Of a stretch of 64,000 nucleotides of DNA, positions 11,185 through 24,100 are shown piece after piece. The DNA lies in the NCBI GenBank assembly GCA_008931825.1, contig QXVZ01034699.1, positions 84,849-148,848 on the forward strand, read 5' to 3'. Under the pieces are notes generated by a model, which was given only the letters and a program-made list of their open reading frames with translations, ran no database searches and was not told the DNA's origin. Every line of letters begins with the position of its first letter. Position 1 is the stretch's first letter. This stretch comes from Phallusia fumigata. Lineage: Eukaryota > Chordata > Ascidiacea > Phlebobranchia > Ascidiidae. The translations under genes and the position numbers were made by a program.

Positions 11185-13567
11185 TAATTGGTAGTCCACC
11201 TTCTACGCCGACAGGTCTATTCTGCGGGTGTCCTCGGCACCAGTAACTTTTGACATTCTGAACTATCGTTGGCACTGGTAAGTGGCAGTTACAAACCTGT
11301 TACCTAACCATGACTGTTTCAAAGCAATGAAACGACAAACCAAGAGTGCAGTACCAATTCCTGTTGGTCGTTTATCAAAGTTTCCAGTCCAATCCAATCG
11401 CAAAATTCTGGTTGATTGCTTTGTATGCGATTGCAGTAAAAGTTGAGGTGTTCAATCGAGCTTCAAGAAAAAGGATGACACAAAAAGAGAATACGACAAA
11501 AATAAAGAGCAAAATTAAGATGTCTGTTTTCTGCATGCGCGGATACGCAAGGCAAGGCGAAGGTGTTAAGAAGAGTCGCAAAAAAGCTAATACAACCGGA
11601 AACTATAATTTGGACAAAATTGAAAAATAAACCAACTGTACGCTGTAAGAAACTGGCTTTACAGAATTTTACTTCCGCCAAATTCGAGCCCGTAGTTTAG
11701 ACGATTAGCAGACGAAACGAATAGGAATTTTTTGACCACTGTTTCACTTCAATCATAGGTAAGGGTCAATTGGGGGTTAACATCGCCATCTGAAATATCT
11801 ATTTGACTAATTCCTGAAGCTGCCAAAATAATTACCTAAGAGTATTTCATGGATAAAAAGAATACTTGATTTTGGGAACCAGTTTGATATTACGAGAATC
11901 GGTCTGTCCAACATAGCCTTTGTTAGCAAAAAATGCCACGTGTTGTAGGGCGAGAGGGAGAGATCAAAGATTGTTGCGCACGAATTTATACGGATTTGAA
12001 GTCAGCTGAACGTACCTGGCAATCCATATTGGATTGATATTGGTTTAAATCTCTTTCACAAGCGAGGAATCCGCGTTCTTAGGCGCAACTTTATAAAGTG
12101 TTCAAGTTACGCTGACGACATCACCCTTACCCTCCCCTGCACTTTTTAGGTAATAAGGCCTTCGTTTTTTGAACGCCAGAAACTCGAAATGTATTCGAAT
12201 AAACCGATTTATGTATTCTTATTCATGAATTGTTTGTTTACATTTTAGCTCTAATTATTCGAATTGTATTCGAAAAAATTGGCGCATCAAACCACAACTA
12301 AACAACCAAATAGCTAAGAAACCAGCCCAGACGGAAATTCACTTTAACCTGTATATAACATTGCATGTTTTATTGTCACCTACGTGTATGTATCAGTTGC
12401 TAACCCTTTGACTTCTACTCGCCTATAGATACACATTTTGCAAGGCTCAGATTTGACGACACGTCCCACCACTACTCAGCTCTCGCATCGAATATAAGAA
12501 AAAACAATTATTAGCGGACGACGAGCTCAACAAGCACTTTTATCGAAGAACCACCATTGTGTATATGCCGGATTTCGCACATTGACCAGTGATCAGAGGC
12601 GGCATTGTAAACACTTTCTCGCTCGCTAAGTTAATAACGAGCTCGCTAAAAAAACAAGTACAAAATCACTAACAAGGCAGTAGATTACTAAGTTTAGCCG
12701 ATTATGTAACAGTACACCAGAAATTTTGTCGCAAAACATGTGCTAATAACCAAAATTGCAAGTGCTTCAACATCTTAAAAAAAACCTAAAACAGCAAGGG
12801 GTTGCAAGAATTGAGTTGCATAGTTGGTGGTGGTCCACAGACTTTTTGTTCTGATATTAAAATTCTGAAGACGGATTTTTTGTAGCATAAAACAAAATCC
12901 AAAAGATTTGAACGTTATGATAGTGGTAAAAAATGGCAGAAAACTTGAAAAAACTATGATACTTTATTTTAGGCACACAATGTATTTTCATGTCAATTCA
13001 TTGTGCATACATTAGGGGAATGTAAAATGCACGTAAATATAGCTTACCATGCAACAAACACTGCTTTTTCATGACTGCAAGGCATATATTCGAAACCAGA
13101 CTTCATATTTCATCATTATCTGCACTTTATTCACATTTTCTTTTTTAAAGTTTAAAATGGAGTCAGTTTTTAATCTTGCAATCCATTTTCTTGATGTTAA
13201 CCGTTTTTATGTATTTATAGTTTGCTATTTTATTTTATTTTTTCTATGATGTTTTAGTCTGAATAACATTGTTTGTCATTACATAGCGCACCTTTACAAC
13301 GTTAGCAATGAAAAGCTTGCCAGAGGTACCGGATCTGCATTAGATTCTTTGTGTCGACACGAACTTCAGCAATCTGCAAGAGCACGCCAGTCGTACAGCT
13401 AAACTTTCGACGACACACTCGCAATCCTAAATCCGCAAAACGTCAACGTTTTTCAAAAAATGATTCTCTCGCTGCCTAGGTTCTTGCACTTGCTTTACAT
13501 TGTGCTTTGTTTAGATTTTTTTAGATCGTGCAGAGGTGGAAAATTTTCTCCACGGAAGTCGATTCAT
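11185..13567. other. COQ7 3' flank and gene-free sequence
   Basis: AATAAA occurs at 11501-11506 and 11626-11631, possible COQ7 poly(A) signals but both far from the stop codon. The rest has only short frames on both strands and low-complexity T-rich pieces near 12170-12300 and 12960-13250. No gene or named repeat was recognised. Confidence 0.4.
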
Positions 13568-13834
13568 GGGGTCCAGGCGCGACAAGTATACTGTTGCACC
13601 GACGAGAAGACTTAGTGCGTCTGCGTAAGTTGTAAATTCTGTATAGTCTAGATGTTTGACAGCATCCAACAAAAAAGTCCGCAACTTCCACCACGTGTCG
13701 NGGGGTCCAGGCGCGACAAGTATACTGTTGCACCGACGAGAAGACTTAGTGCGTCTGCGTAAGTTGTAAACCCTGTATAGTCTAGATGTTTGACAGCATC
13801 CAACAAAAAAGTCCGCAACTTCCACCACGTGTCG
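13568..13834. repeat. 133-bp segment present twice around a single N
   Basis: Bases 13568-13700 and 13702-13834 are the same length and differ at about two positions ('ttctgtat' against 'ccctgtat'). The N at 13701 is the junction. Minus-strand open frames across it are duplicated with it. This is most likely an assembly duplication. Confidence 0.85.
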
Positions 13835-16800
13835 GTTGTGAGAGAAATCACATGATTTAAGTAAGCGCTTCGAAGTGCAAAACGCACTCCGAACGTAGAG
13901 TTTGTCAATCAGTTTGTAGAAGATTGTGCTTCATCTGTCTTACTCGAATACTCTAGCGACCTACATTTTTCTACGTCAGTTGGTAACGGAAAAGTGCTAC
14001 ATAAGATCAAGAGCTTGGTACAACATACGGAGAATTAAATGTCGCTTTTATGGCCGAGTTTTTTTGCCGCAGGACTACCGTACTATGATAGAGCGACGGA
14101 TTTGGTCATTGATTAAACAATGTAGTCGCGCGATGTCGCCTTGAAGTACGGTTACGAGGCATAAACATATCTACATCATAAAGGTCTTAGACTGGGGCGG
14201 AGGTAAGTTATCATTTTCAAATGTGATATCAGACGCGCAAAGTTTTGACGTTACTGTTGCTCCGTATTTCTCATACGTGCATATAACCAGACTTGGACAA
14301 CTAGATAATTCTAGTTGTCTAATTCAACAAATTTGAGCAAAATGCCGATAATTCTAATTCTAATCTAATTTAGGAAAATCGAGTAATCTCTAATTTTAAT
14401 TCTAATCTAATTTTCGGTTTTCCTAAAAACGCTACTTTGTCCAACGGCACTTTTTAGCATGTGATACAAGCACGTGTCTCGTGCATCCAAAACGCACAGG
14501 GCGATGTCACCAACAAGACTTAGCCACATTTCTTAAACCTATTTTTGTCATACTGGCCATTGTGACGAACAGTATCTTATGCGTACCGCTTCGTGGGCTG
14601 TTGCGACATAATAGTGTTAGGTAGTGTTATCTAGTTCTAGTTTCAAGTCTATGAATGACGTCATTGCAAAATGTGAAATAACGTCATGATTTACGTTTCA
14701 AAAATGTAATTTTCAACGTGAGTAGTTGCGTTCTATAAACGTGTAGATAACGTAGTTGTACAACGTAGTTGCGAACGTCGCATCTACATCGTTTGGAGTC
14801 GGCACTTAAAACGATTGGTTCGTAAAAATACCGATTGGTTCCAATGTCTTATCGACCAATCATAACCAAAAATCTACTTCGAATCGACGCCATGTTGTTA
14901 GCTGTCAGCATTACACAATACACTATATGCATCAACATGTAAGTTAGCAAAAATAGCAAGTTTAACGAATATATGCCCTAAATAAAAACAAATAGGAGAA
15001 ACATTGTACACAAATAAGGGTACCTCAACTTTTACATCAATTTTAAAGATGTTTTGCATCATTGTTGTTTCGCAAATGGTTATCAACTTCATTTTAGAAA
15101 AATTGCAACACACGTTTGTGGTGTTGAGGCGAGGTGTTTAATAACTGTCCAGTACGCCGCATTACTCTAAACAATTTTTGCCCAAAGAACAACTCATAAG
15201 ATCCAGGTGGGTTTATAACCAACAACCTTGCGATTTAAGGACACGCGTCTTGATTTAAGGACACTCCAACCCTGGTTTAAACTCTGCGTCCCTCTATTTG
15301 AGTTCAGTTTATAAAAAATCGTAGCGATACAATTACAAAACAACCACTAGGCAGCAATGTTGAGACGTTTTGTAGTGCGAAAAGTTCCATGGCACTATTG
15401 GTGGGGCAAGGTCGCCGCAGCTATAAAGCGTCACAGAAACTTAATACTAAATAGTAATTAATCTTAATATAATAGAATGATTATTATGCATTCCTTTCCC
15501 CCCAGCCAATTTTTCAAAAAAATTCTGGGGGCTTACACTTCAGATAACACTGGGGGCTTACACTTCAGCTTGTTCGCCACCCACCTACTCTTCGGTCACG
15601 AACCCCCACTTTATAGCACCAAGGTCTTGAATGTCTGAGCCTCTAAAGGACCGAATGTGGCTTTGAGGTTGGGGTTCGAGGTGAAAAGGACAGGGTACAT
15701 AATTGTAAATGTATAGCAAAAACGATTTTTACTGTAGAAGGGCATTTTGATTCTATGGCACTACAAATAAATTAATTTAAAGCAGGTTACAATCAATATT
15801 TTAATTACAGATCAAAAATAATATTGCCACTTCTTGATTGTAAAAATTAATGTTCTTTACTTTCACCACCGTACGTTATCTATGCTTTCACACATTTTGT
15901 CACGTGAATGAATCCTCCAATCGTAGTGGCTGTATTACAACACCGTCTCTTGTAGTTGATCCAAAGTAGCAGCTGTCGCCATGATATGTGTAGAATTAAG
16001 GTGCAGGTTTTATAGTAATAAAAGATAGTGTTCTTTATTTTTGAATTTTGTTGCCTCCAGCAGTCAACAAAATGGTATTGCTGTGTGACGGTAAGCCTTA
16101 CCCGCATTGTCCAGTTAGCTTGACTTCGATTTGGTATCGTTTGTAGGATTTCGTTTTTATCTTTATGGTTTAGTACTACTTATCATGTCAGCACCTTTGT
16201 TAAAGTTTCAACTACTTAAGGTAGTGTCAGTTGTAGGTTAACTTGTAAATGCTACCAAAAACACAATACTATGGCACAGGTTAATCGTGGTCAGACATAA
16301 TTAATGAAATGTGCATTTGTTTTTGTATTTGTCAAAAATCAGGAAATTGGAATCATATAAAACGAATTTGGACCCAGAACATGCGTTCCTCACCACGATT
16401 TGCTTGTTTAGTAGTCATCCTTTGTAATTTAGATGCAAAATATGATTTAGCAGAAACCTATTCAATAAACTTGTCAAGAGAATTTGTGATTAATATGATA
16501 TTCCATGGCTGTTTTGCAAATATGCATCAGTATTAACAATGCTGAAAATTTAGTCTATGCTGATCATTGATATCTTAGTAAACAACTTTCGTTTGTTGGT
16601 TTTATTTTTATCGAAACAACACCTGAATGTGTTATGCACAAAATAAGTCCACTCTCTATATAACTGCTTCACTGCAGTTCCATCTTGACTTTGTTCAGTT
16701 TTAGTCTACATGTTGGCAGAAATTAGCTGATTCCTAATATTATATTGTGTTTCAACAATTTTATTTTGCCTTTTTGGCTCTGCCTTTTAACTTTGTTTGT

Positions 16801-18101
16801 GGCAGTGTTGTAAATATTTAGGTGAAAAATACTTTAGGGATGTTGAACATAAACTTTTTGTTAATATTATAAGATGCCTTCCAAGGGATTAGAATCTGGA
16901 GGATTTAAAATTCTCTTTTAAGCATCCCTAGTTATCTTACAACGGTAAAACCCAATTTTTGGTTATCCTGCAGTGATGTTTAATTAGTGCCTTGCCTTGG
17001 TGATGCATGTGGAAGCTGTTGTGTAAGATGCAGGCCCTTATTGTCACAAACTAGGTTTTCGCCACAAACTCAAAATTAAAACTAAAAAGGCACTTAAATA
17101 TTAGTAAAACTGTTTTGCCTGCATGTTGCCTGGCTTGGGAATTTACTGATAACCATTTGGGTGCTTTGTTATGACGCAGTAACTGTTTTTCAAGGTGTAT
17201 CAGACATAGGGTCGAATACCCATTGCCTGCATTGAAATACTTTACAAATACTTACGCAGTTGTATTTGTATACATGGATTGTTACATGCTTTTTGAGCAA
17301 CCACAATTCAAAAGGTTTTCGATTAAAACCAATTCTTGTGTTTGTGTTTTAAAATTCTTTGAAAAATATTTGGAGCTTAACAATTGGAATAGTAATTGAA
17401 CGTAATTGTATTAATGAATTGTTAAGTAGGTTTCAAAGGTCAGCAATTAGACTTATTCAGATAAATTGGTATTTGCCTGAGAATTCGCCAATGATTTGGC
17501 AGCCTTGCAGGGCTTTTTATGGCCTATTTGAATTGTGAAAGCTTTGGTCGGGTTTTACTCACTGTTCCAAATGTGTTTGCTCTTCTTATTAATAAGTTTG
17601 TTTAGATGTATAGTTTTGTTTAGAATAGTTTGTTTGAATGGCCTCAACTATTCGAATAATTTAATAGATGTATAAATACATATTTATTAGTAGGTGATTT
17701 AAATATCAGTTCGTACTACTCAATTTGTAATTGTGCATTTTGTAGAAAGCAAGATGTGTGTTAAATACAGCACCTTAGGTGCAGGTACATGTGTTTGAAT
17801 ATGGTCACTGACACCAGATCAATTTGTTTTTCTATGCTGTTTTTAAGCGACACACCTTGTTGATGAATGAATGGAAATAGAATTGACATTTGTTTATTAG
17901 AATCCTGCTGGCAAGTGGATGCTACATAAGCTCATCTTCTGGCAGCCTCAACCTCCGGAAGTTGAGATACTGTTTTTCCTAGGGTTTTGTTGTAATGCCA
18001 CTATTTCTGTGCTCTTTTGCACATTTGCACATTTACCAGTCAAAAAAGAATCAAGGACTGGGACATTGCTAATGGAGTTTAGCTCATGAAGTTAAGACAC
18101 T
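13835..18101. other. Long gene-poor interval upstream of MED13
   Basis: Contains a low-complexity block of 'tctaatt' type near 14300-14420, a doubled 'gggggcttacacttcag' near 15527-15570 and two 'gatttaaggacac' units near 15232-15265. No exon with a recognisable product was found on either strand. The T-rich sequence at 16560-18100 is presumably MED13 promoter, 5'UTR or 5' intron, but no landmark fixes this. Confidence 0.4.
15357..15461 (+). CDS. Possible 34-codon small ORF with a TATA-like box upstream
   Basis: A TATAAAAA at 15310-15317 lies 47 nt before an ATG that opens 34 codons. The peptide is very basic and aromatic near its start (MLRRFVVRKVPWHYWWGK), followed by a short alanine-rich and basic tail. 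The spacing would suit a core promoter with a short leader, and the composition is like some tiny mitochondrial proteins. I recognise no family, and an ORF of this length is easily random. Confidence 0.15.
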   Translation: MLRRFVVRKVPWHYWWGKVAAAIKRHRNLILNSN

Positions 18102-21100
18102 ATGACTTCTGCCGGCACTTTTGCAAATGGAGCTCGTTTGGATGATTGTCACTCAACTATTTTTTCACTGGTAAACCTGTCTCGCACACGGAGATATTCT
18201 TTGGTAATAATAATGTTGTATTTTGTTCAGGCTGACCTCAGTGGAATAAAATGGCGGAAATTTTCCTCATTGACCGCAGAAGCAAATGATGACCCTGTCT
18301 TATCCTCATTCACTGAATGCTTAGCTTCTGATATACTAGCTGTGTGGAGACGATCACCAAAAAAATCTTCGCCAGTTACCAGCCAGGTTGCTAAAACTGA
18401 TGTACAATATGTCATACATTTGGTTCATATTGTTTTCACTCTGTTCTTGTTGTTTTTTTTCTTTTTCTATTTAATGTTGGTTTGATCCCATGGTCAAAAA
18501 CACGTCGTTTTAATTTTTGTAAATTTACACACATGATAGATGGGTTTCTGAATTGTTCATCGTAACTTTTGAACCCAGTTGACCCATCTGTAAATAATTT
18601 GTAAAGACTTGTATTTCCTGTTCCGCAACCCAACAAACACATGTTGATAAAGGCAACAAGTTTTACATGGAAACAGATAAAACCTGGTGAAGTGGTGGTA
18701 CATGTTTGTTATGGATGATAATGCCCCCTTCGAACTTAATATCTTTTATCTGTCAGTACCGCTGTTGCATTTATTATGGGTCCCCTTCCACGAAGGGGAC
18801 ACATATTGTTTTTACTCTGTTTTTTTTTTTTNNNNNNNNNNNNNNNNNNNNNNNNNNNNNNNNNNNNNNNNNNNNNNNNNNNNNNNNNNNNNNNNNNNNN
18901 NNNNNNNNNNNNNNNNNNNNNNNNNNNNNNNNNNNNNNNNNNNNNNNNNNNNNNNNNNNNNNNNNNNNNNNNNNNNNNNNNNNNNNNNNNNNNNNNNNNN
19001 NNNNNNNNNNNNNNNNNNNNNNNNNNNNNNNNNNNNNNNNNNNNNNNNNNNNNNNNNNNNNNNNNNNNNNNNNNNNNNNNNNNNNNNNNNNNNNNNNNNN
19101 NNNNNNNNNNNNNNNNNNNNNNNNNNNNNNNNNNNNNNNNNNNNNNNNNNNNNNNNNNNNNNNNNNNNNNNNNNNNNNNNNNNNNNNNNNNNNNNNNNNN
19201 NNNNNNNNNNNNNNNNNNNNNNNNNNNNNNNNNNNNNNNNNNNNNNNNNNNNNNNNNNNNNNNNNNNNNNNNNNNNNNNNNNNNNNNNNNNNNNNNNNNN
19301 NNNNNNNNNNNNNNNNNNNNNNNNNNNNNNNNNNNNNNNNNNNNNNNNNNNNNNNNNNNNNNNNNNNNNNNNNNNNNNNNNNNNNNNNNNNNNNNNNNNN
19401 NNNNNNNNNNNNNNNNNNNNNNNNNNNNNNNNNNNNNNNNNNNNNNNNNAAATGATTTAGTTAAATTATAAATGGAAATCTTTACTTTTAAATTTGTAAA
19501 ACTGATTTTCAAACCGATCACGTTCTAAAAACATCACTACTATTCAGAAATTGCATGTGTGTGGGGACCCATATGTTTATGCTAGCAGAAACAATCATGT
19601 TATAAAATGCCAAGGGAATTAGGGACCCAATGTAATGTGGGTATTGAAAATATATCCAATGTAATAAAGAAAATGGTATATGTGGAGAACATCATTATGA
19701 GGTGGTAGTGTATGTCGATTGAAAATATGGAGAACGCCACCTCTCTAGTTGTATTTGGTTTTATGGAAGTCTAGCAGATATCAAAGTTTGTTACTTGACT
19801 TAGTTAACTGCCGGTAGTTGGCTACATCGTATCTGTTGTTTTATCACTAGGTTTGGTTTTAAAAAAAAAAATCAATTGAGATTTGTTTTTGCAATAACTT
19901 TATTCATTAGTAGGGATGTTCAAAGTATAATAGCTGGCTATTCTAGAATAGTTGTTTCGAATCTAGAATATCGAATCCAAGTCTTACATTAATTTAGGCA
20001 GAATGACACACGACGTTGTATGTAACAAAATGACAATAGAGGTACCCATTTTTTTTCTATTACATCTCCTGTAACCTGAGGATGATTTTCCTTTAAACGT
20101 ATAAACAATGTTAGACGTGCAGTAGTTACAGTTACGACTGAAGGTTGTAAAACAGTTTGTAATTGAAAAGCCCAAGCCAGTAAGGCAACTACTATTTTCG
20201 ACTATTTTCGACTCGCACTACTTAGTATTTGTTAATAACTAGTAAACAAACGTTGCTGTATCAGCGCCGGGACCTATATGTTTATGTATGCTTGCAATTT
20301 TGAAATAGAATGCCAAGAAAATTAGGGATCCAATCTGCAATGAATGCCGTTTCTATGAGGACATATGCATTGATAACACACAATGAATGATAACGCCACA
20401 AGGCTTCTAATGTATAAGCCAGTGTTTCCCAACCGGTGGTACACGTACCACTAGTGGTACGCGACGGCATTCCAGGTGGTACGCGAGCACCTTTTCGTAA
20501 TTTGTGGATATAGTTCGAATTAAAAAAAGATTGTAAGTGATCTCAAAATGTTTGTTACAAGTTACTTTGTAGCACTCAACTGGTCTACTCAAAGTGCAAA
20601 AAAGTACGATGACCAACAACCTTTAATGAACAATACGTCTTTGTCTCAAAATTATTCAGTTATATTATTATAAGATAACAAAGGCAATGTTAATGCGTCT
20701 GCAATTGCTTTTATCTGCTGAGAAAGTGGGTTACTGCAGTGGCAATGCACAGGGAATGTTCTCCAACAAATTTCTGGCTTAAAATGGCCTGTTCACTAGC
20801 ATCTTGCGCGATTCCCTAATTATTGACTTTCCCCTCAACATGGGAGTGCAAACTGGGGTTTTCTGCATTAATGAACATAAAGTCGAAGAGTATGAACCGC
20901 CTTGCCTCCCCCGGACACGATTTCCGGTGCGCAGTAAGCAAAGTTGTGCCCCGCATCGATCGTCTTGTGGAGAACAAGCAAATACAGATCGCCCATTAGT
21001 TTGAACTACGTTTTTCGTTGCTCTCGTATTTGATATTATTCGATTCGGGAAATAAAGTAGTTATCAGATCGAAATTGCGTTTTTCGCGAACTAGGTGGTA

Positions 21101-24100
21101 CGCGTCGAAATTGTTTTACCTCCAAGTGGTACGCAACCACAAAAAGGTTGGGAATCACTGGTATAAGCAATAAGATTAAATATTTTTGCCACTTTTGGAA
21201 GTGTGAATTAAATTGCTTGGATAGTTCGGAAATTACAGATTCCACAAAAAGCCAGAATCGGTTATGATAAAAATACGCTTTGACTTAATGAGTCAGTGGG
21301 ATTTAAATATAGATTTCTACACAACCGCATAATAAAGTCTTCATCAGCAATTTGAAAAGCTGTAAACATTAATGATTGTAATACCGGGCCAAGCGCGCTA
21401 CAAAGTTTATCGACATTAGCGTTTTTTTTAATATTGATAGTTTATTGCCTACCCCCCTAAACTCCGGCTAGTTGCGCCACTGCATGTAACAACATCCAGT
21501 GCACCAACATAGATCACAACATAAGGCCTTATAGGTTTTATCTAGTTTTTGAATATTAGGGAATTTCCCCAAATCCAAGTTAATGATATATACGTTTTAT
21601 TGTCATGTTTGGGGGAATTCCCAAATTTGAATTATCGAACCCCCGCTTTCAGGAAACCCTCCTGAGTTAACTTACGAGCTTACTATAATGGGTCAAATGA
21701 TAAAACAATGTCTGAGCTTGATGAAATTTAGTCGGTTTTCAGAAATATGATTGTGGTATTGATTGTTGTGTTGAACCCAAAGGCTCACCAGTGGACATTT
21801 TATTTCCATAAAGTTTGTAGATTGCACAAAGGGGTGTGTCATTCCGTTTTCTTAGTTATCATTATAATCACAAACTCTTTTATTAAATTAAAATTTCATC
21901 AACGATTATATCATATCAGGGAATTAATTAAAATATTTAACAGTTCTTGACTGTTGTTTTGTTACCCAATTCTGTTTGGTATTCTGCCAAAATTAATACA
22001 GGCCTTGGAAACGTATATTCTGTATTCGAAAGATTTATTTTAGAATTGCCAGCTATTCTACTTATTCCACTATCATATCATCTTTAGGTATTGTGTAAAC
22101 ATATTTTTGTGCAGGAGCAATTCGAAAAGGAACTGTGGATATTTTGGTGGGGTGAAGAGCCGAGTGTTGATGAGATCTCTCGACAAAAAGACTTAAGGGG
22201 TAATGTTGTTCGTGTTACTTGTTAGTTGTACAATAGCAACAGAATTTTCTATAGGTCCAAAATGTGTTTGCTCTCAGACTTTCTGTCTTAAATGCAAAAC
22301 CAGGGAGTCAGAGATAAAAAGTTTGACTCCGACTCCTAGTATCTCTAGAATGCCGACTCAGACTCCCAGTATTACTAGGATGCTGACTCTAACTCCCGAG
22401 TCCCTGTGTTACTAGGATTTAGACTATAAATCTCAGAAGTCTGATTACCTTAGTTTGTCATTTCAGTTTATTTAAAGGCTAAAATAGTGAATAGTGAAAT
22501 CTCGATACAAAATGATCTAAAAGTATTGCCAACACTCGCCAAAATTTTCCATTTAAAACAAAACTTAGCAACATTGCTTAATTATGAAAAATCGGCTACA
22601 AATATTTAATTGGACTTTAGGAGTCATAATTTTTTATCTGATGGCCACCTTGCATTTTTCCATCTATTTGTAGCAATCTTGTACAAGTTTTCCAATATTT
22701 GTTCCATTTAGCCCCCTCTGAATATAATCCGGCACCTCCAGCAGAGCTCTGGCAACTATGAAATTGCCACTACACTTCTGATACAGTGATGTGGTTAGCA
22801 CAATACCATCACCTGATTGTCTAAAATGTTATAATAGTCATAATTATTGTGGGTTTGGATTACCCAAACCTCAAACACACAAGGAGGTGGTGCCTGGGCG
22901 CCTCCAAGATCTCCTTTATCTTTTATCAGCCATTTGAAAAAAAAAATCCTAAAAAATAGCTATATGCATTGGCTATCAGCAGTCTACATGTTCAACGAGC
23001 TTCGTCCAAATCCCCAATACGATTGAATTGAATGAATATTGGACAGGTTCAAATTGCATTGCATTTTTCTAAAATTTTAAAATCAGAAAAGCGGAATGAA
23101 TTAGCGATGTACATTAGCCCATGATGTAAACAGGCTTAATTATGGGTCCCCTTCCATGAAGGGGACACATTGTTTTTTTTTACTCTGTTTTTTTACTCTG
23201 TTTTTTTTCCTCTGTTTTTTTTCTTTTTTTTTTTCTTTTTTTCTTTTTTCTGTCTAACGCGAGTTTGTTCCCACGTTTGACCTAGAAGGAGTTGTTCAAA
23301 TTTATTCAAATTTTCACATATGATTGATGCATATCTGAAGTTATGCACTGACACCTTTTTACCTCAATTCCCCCATCAGTTCACCCACAGGCCCCCTATT
23401 TTAATAGTTGATACAATACAAAGTATGTTAAATGATTTTTAGGCTTTAGTTTGGATTCACCCATTTTTTACCCAATCCCACATATTTAGTTTTTTATTTA
23501 CATGCAGTTTACATCAGACATACTAATCCAAATGTATTGAAATTTAAAATGTACATATGTAGGGTGCTGCTCATTGGTTGTTTAAAATTTTAGCATGATC
23601 GGTCAAGTATTTACCCTGACAGCTACAAATATGTGTTTAAACACTAACTGTTTTGCCCCAAATGCTAAACGACCAGACGCGAGGGAATGATGGACGAGTT
23701 TATGACACAAGCAGCGCAACGCTCAGCGGTTGGTAACAGGCTGCTACTTTACACATAAACGGGCGTTTATTCAGTGTGGCAAGGCAGCCGTTTCGCTGAT
23801 TAAAACTAAGCAGTGATGAGCTCAATCAGGGGCGGATCTAGAAAAAACTTGAGGGGGGTGTTCATGCATAGGCGCCTAATTGCAAAAATCGGTGGAAAGC
23901 CAGAACTTATTTACGATATTTAGTAAAAAACGAAAGGCCATCTATATGCAGTCGCACAGTTTTTGTCACACGAGACAAATATACATCTTTAGCTGCTCNG
24001 CCAGAACTTATTTACGATATTTAGTAAAAAACGAAAGGCCATCTATATGCAGTCGCACAGTTTTTGTCACACGAGACAAATATACATCTTTAGCTGCTCA

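Noticed and set aside
13511-13908. Overlapping minus-strand open frames of 70-105 codons
   Set aside because: They are created by the duplicated 133-bp segment around the N at 13701 and resemble no family I know.
18687-19521. Open frames of 230-260 codons on both strands
   Set aside because: They are open only because they run through 618 N; the real sequence at each end is intronic repeat.
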